Positions 36,894 to 45,058 of a stretch of 60,485 bases of DNA are shown one piece after another. This stretch comes from Candidatus Parcubacteria bacterium. Its GTDB lineage: Bacteria; Patescibacteriota; Saccharimonadia; Saccharimonadales; 2-12-FULL-41-12. The notes below the pieces were generated by a model, which saw only the letters and a program-made list of their open reading frames with translations, searched no databases and was not told where the DNA came from. The stretch spans positions 1 to 60,485 of the forward strand of contig JAHWKM010000005.1 in assembly GCA_019347895.1 (NCBI GenBank). Reading direction: 5' to 3'. A program made the translations under genes and the position numbers. Each line of letters begins with the position of its first letter. The stretch's first letter is position 1.

Positions 36894-37586
36894 TTACAGG
36901 AGTTTTGAAACGGCTACAATCGCGGCTGTTTCAGCGCGAAGTGTAAGCTCGCTGATTTTTACTATTGCCAGTTCACGGTTTTTAAATAAAGCCAACTCTG
37001 CATTGGACCAACCGCCTTCAGGACCGATCAGCACACCTGACGGTTCGCTAATTTTCAATTTACAATTTTCAATTTTCAAACCATCTGGTTCGCAAACCAT
37101 TAACTGGACCTTGTCCTTATGCTTTTCGATAGTAGCTTTAAGCTTTAGCGGACTATGAATTTGCGGTATGTCAAAGCGGCCGCATTGCTCGCTGGCTTCG
37201 ATAACTATCTTCTGCGAGCGTTCCAGGTTAAAATCTTTTTTAATTGTCCTGTCGCTAATGACGGGTACAAAATCCGAAACGCCCAGCTCGGTGCACTTTT
37301 GCAATATTAATTCATTATTATCACGCTTTAACAGCGACCAAAATAAGAATAATTTTTTAGTTATTTTCTTTGGTTTTATATCGCTTAATTTTTCCAAATC
37401 TACGGACTTGTTGGAAATTTTTAATATTTTATAAACAGCTTCAGTTTGATCTTGGTTAAATAAAATTATTTGCTGAGCGGCCTTAAGTCTCAATACCTTT
37501 TCCCACTGCCAAAGCAAGGTTTTATCAGTTATCCTAAGCCCGCTGTCCAGGTGCTTGTCGGCCACGTAAAACCTATGAAGTCGCAA
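36894..37586 (-). CDS. rsmE: 16S rRNA m3U1498 methyltransferase
   Basis: LLKRDNNELILQKCTELGVSDFVPVISDRTI...GVLIGPEGGWSNAE...LTLRAETAAIVAVS. Confidence 0.93.
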   Translation of the reverse strand: MRLHRFYVADKHLDSGLRITDKTLLWQWEKVLRLKAAQQIILFNQDQTEAVYKILKISNKSVDLEKLSDIKPKKITKKLFLFWSLLKRDNNELILQKCTELGVSDFVPVISDRTIKKDFNLERSQKIVIEASEQCGRFDIPQIHSPLKLKATIEKHKDKVQLMVCEPDGLKIENCKLKISEPSGVLIGPEGGWSNAELALFKNRELAIVKISELTLRAETAAIVAVSKLL

Positions 37587-37600
37587 AATATAACCTGTTT

Positions 37601-38503
37601 TCAGTTAAAAAGAGCGACGAATACAACGATAAAAAAGGCGACCCTGATCAAAAAATCAGTAGATATGTATTTACCTTCAATCTGTAAATACTCCTCTTTG
37701 CCGGCGCCGCTTCGTATGTAACGAGACTGAGTCAACGCCAGGCTGATAAATCCAACCAATAGTACCGCGGCAAGCACGTAAACGTGCCAGCCGAAAGCCT
37801 GCATGCCATAAAGGGACGTACCGACTAAACCAACAGCTAGAGGGAACCAGGCAAAAACGCCGGTGACCAAGCTTATGTAAAATGACGCGTAACTTTGGGC
37901 GCCTGCTTTGTTCTGTTTTTCTGAAACCCAGCCCAAAAGCGCTGTTACCAATATTAATACGGCGATAAGTTTTAGGGTTACTATGTCTGAAACGCCGCCG
38001 ATCAAGCTTACAAATGCTAGCGTTAAAGCGGAAATTATTCCCATAGATATCCATCTAAGCGCAGGGGCTTTATTATTTACGCCTTCTTCGTATTTAGCGC
38101 GTAATCTTGTGGCTAGCAACAGAGAAAAAACCGCGCTTAAGCCAAATATTGCCGCTAGCAAATAGCGAAGCTCTACGCTGGCGACGATTTCATAGGCTGG
38201 CCCTAAAACTGTTGACTCAAGGCTGGCCAGCTCATCTTTTGTTGAGTAAGGCAAGTAAAATTCAGCCGATTTGTTCGATAAAAATACCACGCTCAAGACC
38301 GCAAAAATAGCGTTGATTGCCGCCGCGAAAAGATTGAACTTTTTCAATTTCGCAAATGTGACCGACTGCTTAGATTCTTTCTTAGGCGCCATTGCTTTAC
38401 TGACAGCTTTTTTTGCGGTTGTTTTTTTTGTTGTTGTTCTGGCCGAAGCTGTTTTTCTCTTTGCAGCTGATTTCTTGTTTGACGATTTTTTGGCGGTAGC
38501 CAT
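37601..38503 (-). CDS. Heliorhodopsin-like 7-TM protein lacking the retinal-binding Lys, with Lys/Ala-rich N-terminal tail
   Basis: LLAAIFGLSAVFSLLLATRLRAKYEEGVNNKAPALRWISMGIISALTL...GGVSDIVTLKLIAVLILVTALLGWVSEKQ...SLALTQSRYIRSGAGKEEYLQIEGKYISTDFLIRVAFFIVVFVALFN. Confidence 0.75.
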   Translation of the reverse strand: MATAKKSSNKKSAAKRKTASARTTTKKTTAKKAVSKAMAPKKESKQSVTFAKLKKFNLFAAAINAIFAVLSVVFLSNKSAEFYLPYSTKDELASLESTVLGPAYEIVASVELRYLLAAIFGLSAVFSLLLATRLRAKYEEGVNNKAPALRWISMGIISALTLAFVSLIGGVSDIVTLKLIAVLILVTALLGWVSEKQNKAGAQSYASFYISLVTGVFAWFPLAVGLVGTSLYGMQAFGWHVYVLAAVLLVGFISLALTQSRYIRSGAGKEEYLQIEGKYISTDFLIRVAFFIVVFVALFN

Positions 38504-38651
38504 CTTAAATTCTCCCTTATTTCCCTTTGCAGATTACTATATCATAAGAGTAGTATAAAAGCATGAGTAATAAGACTACAGTCTACGCACTTGCTAAGAA
38601 CGGCTTGCAAAGTAGAGCTTTGCCCGGCTTAGGAGGCGTGGTGTGTAAGCT

Positions 38652-39173
38652 GTGAAGGCCACTTTGGCTGGCGGTTGTTTCTGGTGCACGGAAGCGGTTT
38701 TTCAGGAAGTAAAAGGAGTACAATCAGTAGTTTCCGGGTATAGCGGCGGACGAAGCGATAATCCCACGTATGAGCAAATACATTCTGAAGATACCGGCCA
38801 CGCCGAGTGCGTCCAGGTCACGTTTGATCCGGCAGTTATAAGTTACGAAGAAATTCTTCAAGTTTTTTACTATACGCATAATCCAACCACGCTCAATCAA
38901 GACGGGGCTAATTATGGTGCCGAATATCGGTCAGTGATTTTTTACCATGACGCCGAGCAAAAAATGATAGCCGAAGACGTGAGTAAAAATTTCGCGGCGC
39001 AAATTTGGGATGACCCGATTACGACCCAAATAGTGCCCTTTGAAAAGTTTTACCCGGCCGAAGATTATCATCAAAACTTCTTTAAAAACAATCCAAGCCA
39101 AGCTTATTGCCAGCTAATAATCAACCCAAAGCTAGAAAAATTCCGCAAAAAATTCAAGTCACTTTTAAAGTAA
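38652..39173 (+). CDS. msrA: Peptide methionine sulfoxide reductase A (GTG start)
   Basis: KATLAGGCFWCTEAVFQEVKGVQSVVSGYSGG...YAEDYHQNFF-type C-terminus (PAEDYHQNFFKNNP). Confidence 0.96.
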   Translation: MKATLAGGCFWCTEAVFQEVKGVQSVVSGYSGGRSDNPTYEQIHSEDTGHAECVQVTFDPAVISYEEILQVFYYTHNPTTLNQDGANYGAEYRSVIFYHDAEQKMIAEDVSKNFAAQIWDDPITTQIVPFEKFYPAEDYHQNFFKNNPSQAYCQLIINPKLEKFRKKFKSLLK

Positions 39174-39211
39174 CGGCAAACTATGCAGTGTGGTGTGGAG
39201 GGTATGGTAGT

Positions 39212-40738
39212 TTATTCTTCGAATCTGAGTCTTTTAATGAGCCAATCCCTGGGTAATATACTCAAAAACCAGCCGGCTCGCGGTCCTGAATCTTTGCCGA
39301 TAATAACCCGGTATAGAGTTTGAAAAAGTTGTTTCGGCTCAAGCTCGGTTTTGTCTTTAAAGTCATAAATCGCCTTATGAAACCACTCGCCGCCAGCATT
39401 AGCCGGAGCTTTTTGTATTTTATCGGCTAAGGCCCGCAGATAATCTTTTTGGGCTTCACTAAATTGTGCCTTGTCAGAGGTTTCGTTCAAACTAAATTTA
39501 ATATCTTTTGGAGCCCACTTATCCAGCCAGTTAGCTATAAATTTTAATTCGGCTAGAATGGTTCCTGCCTCGTTTCTAGTAGCTGGGCCATATTCTGTCC
39601 TGGAAATGACTTCAATGGTTTTATTAGGGTCGCGAAGCGCTGATTGATAGCTGGCCACCAGATGACTAAAAGGTATGCTGCTGACTATAGAATCAACCCC
39701 GTTCTCGCACAGCTCAATTAGCTGTTTATCGGCTTCGTCCTTATTTTCTTTGGCTAAGAGCTCGGCGAATTCATCAATCAGTTTCGCAACGTTTTGCGGG
39801 TCAAAAAACAACAGTTTGTTAGGAGGTGATCTGAATATAAAAAATCTGGCTACTTCCGGCGGCAATACTTGCACGACGTCTCTCATTCCAATAGCATCAC
39901 CCTTGCTGGCGCTCATTTTGGTAGTTTTGCCAGCTTGGTTTATAAAATCATATGGAATTGGAAGAGGCGCAGGAGCCTTAAAGACCCTGTCCATAAGTCC
40001 TTTGCCCGTTTCATAGCTGCCGCCCTTTGTGGCGTGATCTTTCCCGAACGGTTCTATGTTTATGCCTTGAAGCCACCAGCGTGCCGGCCAATCAATCCGC
40101 CAATCCAGCTTGACCCGCCCATTTTTGTACACTGCTGTTTGTTCCTGGCCGTTTTTGTCCAGATATTTTATGGTTTTCTGGTCAACATTTATGCCCACGA
40201 AAGGCCTTTTCTTTAAACAGCCGGCTTCGTTCACTTGGATAGGCGACCAATTTTCATCCAGTTGACGTCCTGATATTTCTTCCAATACTTTTCTAACTTC
40301 CCCTATATGAGACAGGACAAGTTCTATAGCAGGAACAAAGTAGCCTTCCCGGTATTTACGATGGCTGCGGATAACTTCCATCTCAACACCTAGTGCTTCA
40401 ACGCTTTTTAAAAATGGCTTCAGGGAATAATCGGCGTAGGTTTGTCCGGAGCCGTCCGGAGCCGGCATGTCACAAAGCGGCTGGCCCAGGTACTGAGCAT
40501 ATTCTTCCGGCAAATTAGCCGGTACTTTTCGAAAACCGTCCTGGTCATCAACAAAATGTATGTGCTTGGACTTTCGGCCCCGGCGTTTTAGTTCCAGAAC
40601 TACCGCGTCACAGGTCAAAATTTCACGCAGGTAGCCCATATGGTAGTTACCCGAGGGAGAAATCCCGGATTCCACAAGAATCTCTCCCTCAGGATAGAGT
40701 TTTTCCGCCTCATCAATAATTTTATTTAACCACAGCAT
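39212..40738 (-). CDS. lysK: Class I lysyl-tRNA synthetase
   Basis: ESGISPSGNYHMGYLREILTCD (HIGH-type), TTKMSASKGDAIGM (KMSKS-type). Confidence 0.93.
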   Translation of the reverse strand: MLWLNKIIDEAEKLYPEGEILVESGISPSGNYHMGYLREILTCDAVVLELKRRGRKSKHIHFVDDQDGFRKVPANLPEEYAQYLGQPLCDMPAPDGSGQTYADYSLKPFLKSVEALGVEMEVIRSHRKYREGYFVPAIELVLSHIGEVRKVLEEISGRQLDENWSPIQVNEAGCLKKRPFVGINVDQKTIKYLDKNGQEQTAVYKNGRVKLDWRIDWPARWWLQGINIEPFGKDHATKGGSYETGKGLMDRVFKAPAPLPIPYDFINQAGKTTKMSASKGDAIGMRDVVQVLPPEVARFFIFRSPPNKLLFFDPQNVAKLIDEFAELLAKENKDEADKQLIELCENGVDSIVSSIPFSHLVASYQSALRDPNKTIEVISRTEYGPATRNEAGTILAELKFIANWLDKWAPKDIKFSLNETSDKAQFSEAQKDYLRALADKIQKAPANAGGEWFHKAIYDFKDKTELEPKQLFQTLYRVIIGKDSGPRAGWFLSILPRDWLIKRLRFEE

Positions 40739-40827
40739 GCGTCAGTCTATTATAAGATATGCGACTGCAAGAGCTGCTAAAATTGTTTAATATTTTTTAT
40801 TATAGATAAGTTTAAGGAGTTACTTAT

Positions 40828-41274
40828 ATGCAGCTAACCAGTAAAGATTTCGAAAATAATCAGGTTATGGCGGATAAATTTACCTGCCGGGGTGAAAATT
40901 GCAGTCCGCAGTTAAATATTAAGGATGTGCCGCAAGATGCGCAGAGTCTTTGTTTGATTTTGCATGACCCCGATGCTGTAGGCAGTGACTTTACGCACTG
41001 GCTGGTTTGGAATATCGATCCTAAAACTACCGTGATCGAAGAAAATAGCCTGCCTATTGGCAGCATGGAGGGAACAAACGATTTTGGTAATGCGGGTTAT
41101 GGCGGCCCCTGCCCGCCGGCCGGAACTGGCACTCACCGCTACATATTTGAACTCTACGCCCTTGATACTACCTTAAAACTATCCGATACCACTACTGAAG
41201 ACCAGCTACGCTCGGCAATAGAGTCCCCCATAATCGATCACGCGGTTTTGACCGGGCTGGTTAGCTCTGAATGA
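40828..41274 (+). CDS. YbhB/YbcL (PEBP / Raf kinase inhibitor-like) protein
   Basis: FTCRGENCSPQLNIKDVP...LILHDPDAVGSDFTHWLVWNI...GYGGPCPPAGTGTHRYIFELYAL. Confidence 0.93.
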   Translation: MQLTSKDFENNQVMADKFTCRGENCSPQLNIKDVPQDAQSLCLILHDPDAVGSDFTHWLVWNIDPKTTVIEENSLPIGSMEGTNDFGNAGYGGPCPPAGTGTHRYIFELYALDTTLKLSDTTTEDQLRSAIESPIIDHAVLTGLVSSE

Positions 41275-41733
41275 CTAGCTTACTTCAGTGACTTTGTAAG
41301 TTTTAGTATCGTTGGGCGCTGGAATTTCTACGATGTCTCCGACCGCTTTGCCAAGTAAAGCCTGGCCGATTGGCGACTCGTCAGAAATTTTGCCTTCTAA
41401 CGGATCGGCTTCTACTGTCCCTACAACTGCAAATGTCTTATTGCCGCCATCACCTTTTAGCTTGACGCTGCTGCCAAGTACGACTTTGCCGCCGGATCGA
41501 GGTTTGTTTATAACTTCCGTATTCGTAAGGATATGCTCCAACTCAGAAATACGCGATTCAGTACGTTCTTGGTCTTCTTTGGCAGAATGGTATTCCGCAT
41601 TTTCCGTTAGATCACCTTGTTCACGGGCAGCTTTAATAGATTCGGCGATTTCGCCGCGGCGGGATGTAAGCGCCTCAAGCTCGGCTTGAAGTTCTTTTAT
41701 ACCTTCTTTTGTCATGTGAAACTGTTTTTTCAT
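41275..41733 (-). CDS. greA: Transcription elongation factor GreA
   Basis: MTKEGIKELQAELEALTSRRGEIAESIKAAREQGDLTENAEYHSAKEDQ. Confidence 0.96.
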   Translation of the reverse strand: MKKQFHMTKEGIKELQAELEALTSRRGEIAESIKAAREQGDLTENAEYHSAKEDQERTESRISELEHILTNTEVINKPRSGGKVVLGSSVKLKGDGGNKTFAVVGTVEADPLEGKISDESPIGQALLGKAVGDIVEIPAPNDTKTYKVTEVS

Positions 41734-41771
41734 CTGTATTCCTCCATTTTATGGCCAATTTAATACGCCTT

Positions 41772-41804
41772 TTGCACTTTTGGCTTCCCCGGCTTAAAGT
41801 GCAA
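41772..41804. terminator. Stem-loop between proS and greA
   Basis: TTGCACTTT...AAAGTGCAA, 9-bp stem, 15-nt loop. Confidence 0.45.
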
Positions 41805-41853
41805 TGTGCGTGTTAAGCCTGCTTTGGATGCCTTAGATTATAGCGATCTTACG

Positions 41854-43104
41854 CTACTTCGCAAGCCTTTTTATCAACTCATCCTTTGTAATAATTTCGG
41901 CATTTTCTTCCGTGCGTTTTTGAAATTCAAAACCGCCTTTTCCTAAGCTCTTTTCACTAATCACAACGCGGCAAGGAATACCGGTTAAATCCGCGTCGGC
42001 AAATTTCTGGCCGGGCCGAATGTCCCGATCATCATACAGGACATTAATGTTTTTACTCTGTAAAAATTCGTACAGCTCTTTAGCGGTTTCTATTATTTTT
42101 GATTCGATTCCAAGAGATGCCAAATATACTTGATACGGCGCAATGTTAGCTGGCCATACCAGGCCCTTTTTATCGGCAAATTTTTCAACCAGGACACCTA
42201 TCAGTCTGGTAATACCAATGCCATATGAGCCAAGGTGTACAAACTGCGACTCGCCGGCTTCATTCGTATACTTAAAGTCCATTTCCTTACTTTTTATGGT
42301 ATCGAAATTAAATATATTGCCGACTTCCGCGGTTTTTACACGCTCCAGTTCATCACGTTTTAGCCCTAGTTTATCCACTACTTCGTCGGTAAAAACTTCT
42401 TCATTGACCGCTATTTTTTTATCCCGGCTTAGATAAACCGCGTCTTCCCCGGCCTCGCAAATGGTCTGGAACTCATGGCTAAATTCCGTAAATGCCCCGC
42501 CGCTGGCGACGGTTAAGAACGTTTCCTCACCTATACCTAACCGAGAGAATACTCTATGATAAGCTTCGATGCTTTTTTGATAAAAATCTTCATGCTGATC
42601 CGCGTCCAGGCTGCAAGAGTACATGTCTTTCATCACGAACTCCCGCCCGCGCATGACGCCGCTTTTTGCCCTGAGCTCATTGCGCAGTTTTGTTTGGAAC
42701 TGGTAGACATTGGCCGGCAAATCTTTGTAGCTTGATAAATGGTTTTTCATCATTTGGATAATCGCTTCCTCGTGCGACCAGGCCAGTCCGACTTCCGTGC
42801 CATTTTTAAGCTTCGATTTGAACCATATATCTACAATTTCATCGCTCCATCTGTCTGTTTTTTCCCAGGTTTCTCTAGATTGTAGGCTGCTCATAATCAG
42901 CTCTTGTCCGCCGATTGCATTCATCTCTTCGCGCACAATCTGCTTAATATTTTCCGCCACGGCCAGACCCAGCGGCAAATACGAATAAACCCCGGCCATT
43001 TCTTTATGGACATAGCCGGCCTGAATCAACAGCTGGGCATTACGCGCCGTCTCATCGGCCGGTACATTTTTAGACGTTTTTGTGAATAACTGCGACTGAC
43101 GCAT
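41854..43104 (-). CDS. proS: Prolyl-tRNA synthetase, short form without the INS editing insertion
   Basis: TSKNVPADETARNAQLLIQAGYVHKEMAGVYSYLPLG...RSKSGVMRGREF-type motif 2, LGSYGIGITRLIGV motif 3; 416 aa. Confidence 0.95.
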   Translation of the reverse strand: MRQSQLFTKTSKNVPADETARNAQLLIQAGYVHKEMAGVYSYLPLGLAVAENIKQIVREEMNAIGGQELIMSSLQSRETWEKTDRWSDEIVDIWFKSKLKNGTEVGLAWSHEEAIIQMMKNHLSSYKDLPANVYQFQTKLRNELRAKSGVMRGREFVMKDMYSCSLDADQHEDFYQKSIEAYHRVFSRLGIGEETFLTVASGGAFTEFSHEFQTICEAGEDAVYLSRDKKIAVNEEVFTDEVVDKLGLKRDELERVKTAEVGNIFNFDTIKSKEMDFKYTNEAGESQFVHLGSYGIGITRLIGVLVEKFADKKGLVWPANIAPYQVYLASLGIESKIIETAKELYEFLQSKNINVLYDDRDIRPGQKFADADLTGIPCRVVISEKSLGKGGFEFQKRTEENAEIITKDELIKRLAK

Positions 43105-43126
43105 TTTTATCTCCTTTGCAATTTCC

Positions 43127-43954
43127 TTATTGTACCATTCTCGTACATGCGCATTTGCCTAAAATCATATCAACTGGACTAATGCCAGAGTTTCCGTAAA
43201 TTACTTCACCGACCTTGCCGCTCTTAACCGCTTTAGCCATTGCTTTTAATTTGCTTTCAATACCTCCTGTTCCCCTTACGGATTTCATCCCAGCAAATTT
43301 TTTTAGCAGCATATCAATGTCATCTACCTTTATTTGTTCAACTACCTCATCATTATCATCTTTAAAACCATCCGTGCGCTGGCTCTGTAGAATTAAATAT
43401 TTTGCCCCTAAAACAATGGCTATGTGTGCTGCTAGCCAGTCATTGTCAGGTTCAAAATCTTTTTTTCCGTGTTCTTCGCTATTAAGGTAAGCCGCCAAAA
43501 ATTCATCAAGTTCTTCTTCGCCTGTAGCTTGATTTTCATTGATAATAGGCAAAGCTCCTCGATACAAATCATCCCGAATAGCCCTTTGAAATAAATGTCT
43601 TTCATAGGCATCATCAAGCTCATGATTAGTAGCAAGTATTTGAGTGGTTTCTACTCCGTATCTGTCGCCAGAATCACTCCATCGTTGCATCTGTCCCAAT
43701 GTGCCTCTTCTAGCCAGTTCGGCAAAAGTAAGTCTCTCGGGATCAATTCCACGATCAACACAATATTGTTTGCCCTCTACGACTGAACCTGACGCGACTT
43801 GAGCTGTAGCCGTAACTAAGCCAGACTCTCTAAGTTCAACGTTATATCCCGTTGTCCGGTCTATTTTTTCTTGGTCTGATCCAATGCCATTTTCATTAGC
43901 GAAAGAGCCTGAACCACCTTTTAAAATTCCTATTTCTAATTTTTCCAAACTCAT
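43127..43954 (-). CDS. Glutamate 5-kinase-like amino-acid kinase
   Basis: LPIINENQATGEEEL...DNDWLAAHIAIVLGAKYLILQSQRTDGF...RGTGGIESKLKAMAKAVKSG. Confidence 0.75.
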   Translation of the reverse strand: MSLEKLEIGILKGGSGSFANENGIGSDQEKIDRTTGYNVELRESGLVTATAQVASGSVVEGKQYCVDRGIDPERLTFAELARRGTLGQMQRWSDSGDRYGVETTQILATNHELDDAYERHLFQRAIRDDLYRGALPIINENQATGEEELDEFLAAYLNSEEHGKKDFEPDNDWLAAHIAIVLGAKYLILQSQRTDGFKDDNDEVVEQIKVDDIDMLLKKFAGMKSVRGTGGIESKLKAMAKAVKSGKVGEVIYGNSGISPVDMILGKCACTRMVQ

Positions 43955-43982
43955 AGTTTTCTCCAAAATCAGCACAAACAAA

Positions 43983-44004
43983 AAAACGGCCCGGAGGCCG
44001 TTTT
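43983..44004 (-). terminator. Attenuator terminator hairpin upstream of the glutamate-5-kinase-like gene
   Basis: Minus-strand AAAACGGCC-TCCG-GGCCGTTTT TTT (9-bp stem, U-run); outer AAAATCAGC/GCTGATTTT. Confidence 0.8.
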
Positions 44005-44036
44005 GCGCTGATTTTTTAAATTTACTTAATTTTAAC

Positions 44037-44096
44037 TTAGCCTCCGGGGTTAATCGGGGCCGGCGGAACAATTAAGTTTATTTTTATAACAATCAT
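44037..44096 (-). CDS. Proline-rich leader peptide MIVIKINLIVPPAPINPGG*
   Basis: ATG ATT GTT ATA AAA ATA AAC TTA ATT GTT CCG CCG GCC CCG ATT AAC CCC GGA GGC TAA; stop abuts the antiterminator strand. Confidence 0.65.
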   Translation of the reverse strand: MIVIKINLIVPPAPINPGG

Positions 44097-44139
44097 AATT
44101 ATCCATAAACATTAACATACCAAAAAGATTTTAGCAAAT

Positions 44140-44190
44140 ACAGTACCGTAAACTTGTCCGGCCGGACATAAAAATGGTACTGTTTTTATT
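44140..44190 (-). terminator. Stem-loop downstream of the CPBP protease gene
   Basis: CAGTACC...TGTCCGGCCGGACA...GGTACTG nested inverted repeats. Confidence 0.5.
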
Positions 44191-44198
44191 TTTAATTG

Positions 44199-45044
44199 TT
44201 ATTTTATATGGAAGATGAAAATACTGACGAAAGCTATGCTGTTTTTTGCAGCGTGAACTAGCATGCCGGCGTAGATGTTGCCGGTTTTCTCGCGCAGCCA
44301 GATCAAAAACATAGACAACACAAAGGTATCAATGGCAACTATCCATAACGGATGATTGCCGCTGCCTAGTTGAAGGTGGGCGAATCCGAAAATCGCGCTG
44401 GCTAATAAGGCGGCGGATACTTTGCCTAATTTTTTAACTAAACCGCCGTATAAAAAGCCGCGGATCAATATTTCTTCGGAAACAGACGGAACAATCACTA
44501 AGCTTATGAAAACCATGGCCAATGCTATCTGGCCGGCTGCTTGATCAAAACCGATCTGCTGGTCTTGCTCCACATTAATGGCCGGTACAAACGACGAGAT
44601 TACCGCTACCACGATAATCAATGAAACAAAATAAACCCCGAAAACCGGGATGGCCAGCAGCAAGTTTTTTAGGCTGGTTTTTTTAAGTCCAATATCGCTC
44701 CATTTTACGCCGCGGAGATTTAAAAAAAGCCGAAGAAGCAAGATGGTAAATATACCGACAGATAAAAAATAAAAGAATTGGGCTATCGTAGAACCACTCA
44801 GCAAAGCCACTGTTTGACTTTGGTTCAAACCCTTAGCAGCCGCATATAATCCCAACCCTACGGCGGCTATTATCTGTGAGCCAAAATATACAGCGATGGT
44901 TATTAAGATCGCGGAAATTGGTCCAAATTCTGTTAATTTCTGGGGTCGTTTTTTAAAGCCGGTTTTTTTTGCCATATTATGGCTAGGCTCAACTTCGGTA
45001 TTGTCTCTTGCCGTTTCGCTAGTTTCTTTTTTTGCGCTAGCCAT
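44199..45044 (-). CDS. CPBP family intramembrane metalloprotease
   Basis: VSEEILIRGFLYGGLVKK ... SAIFGFAHLQLG. Confidence 0.88.
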   Translation of the reverse strand: MASAKKETSETARDNTEVEPSHNMAKKTGFKKRPQKLTEFGPISAILITIAVYFGSQIIAAVGLGLYAAAKGLNQSQTVALLSGSTIAQFFYFLSVGIFTILLLRLFLNLRGVKWSDIGLKKTSLKNLLLAIPVFGVYFVSLIIVVAVISSFVPAINVEQDQQIGFDQAAGQIALAMVFISLVIVPSVSEEILIRGFLYGGLVKKLGKVSAALLASAIFGFAHLQLGSGNHPLWIVAIDTFVLSMFLIWLREKTGNIYAGMLVHAAKNSIAFVSIFIFHIK

Positions 45045-45058
45045 ATATGCCCTATTTA

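Noticed and set aside
44041-44071. ORF 43127..44071 start at MFRRPRLTPEAKLK... as the true N-terminus of the kinase
   Set aside because: That extension simply reads through the leader and terminator in frame; the family-like start is MSLEKLEIGILKGG at 43954, and a separate Pro-rich leader frame ends in the antiterminator
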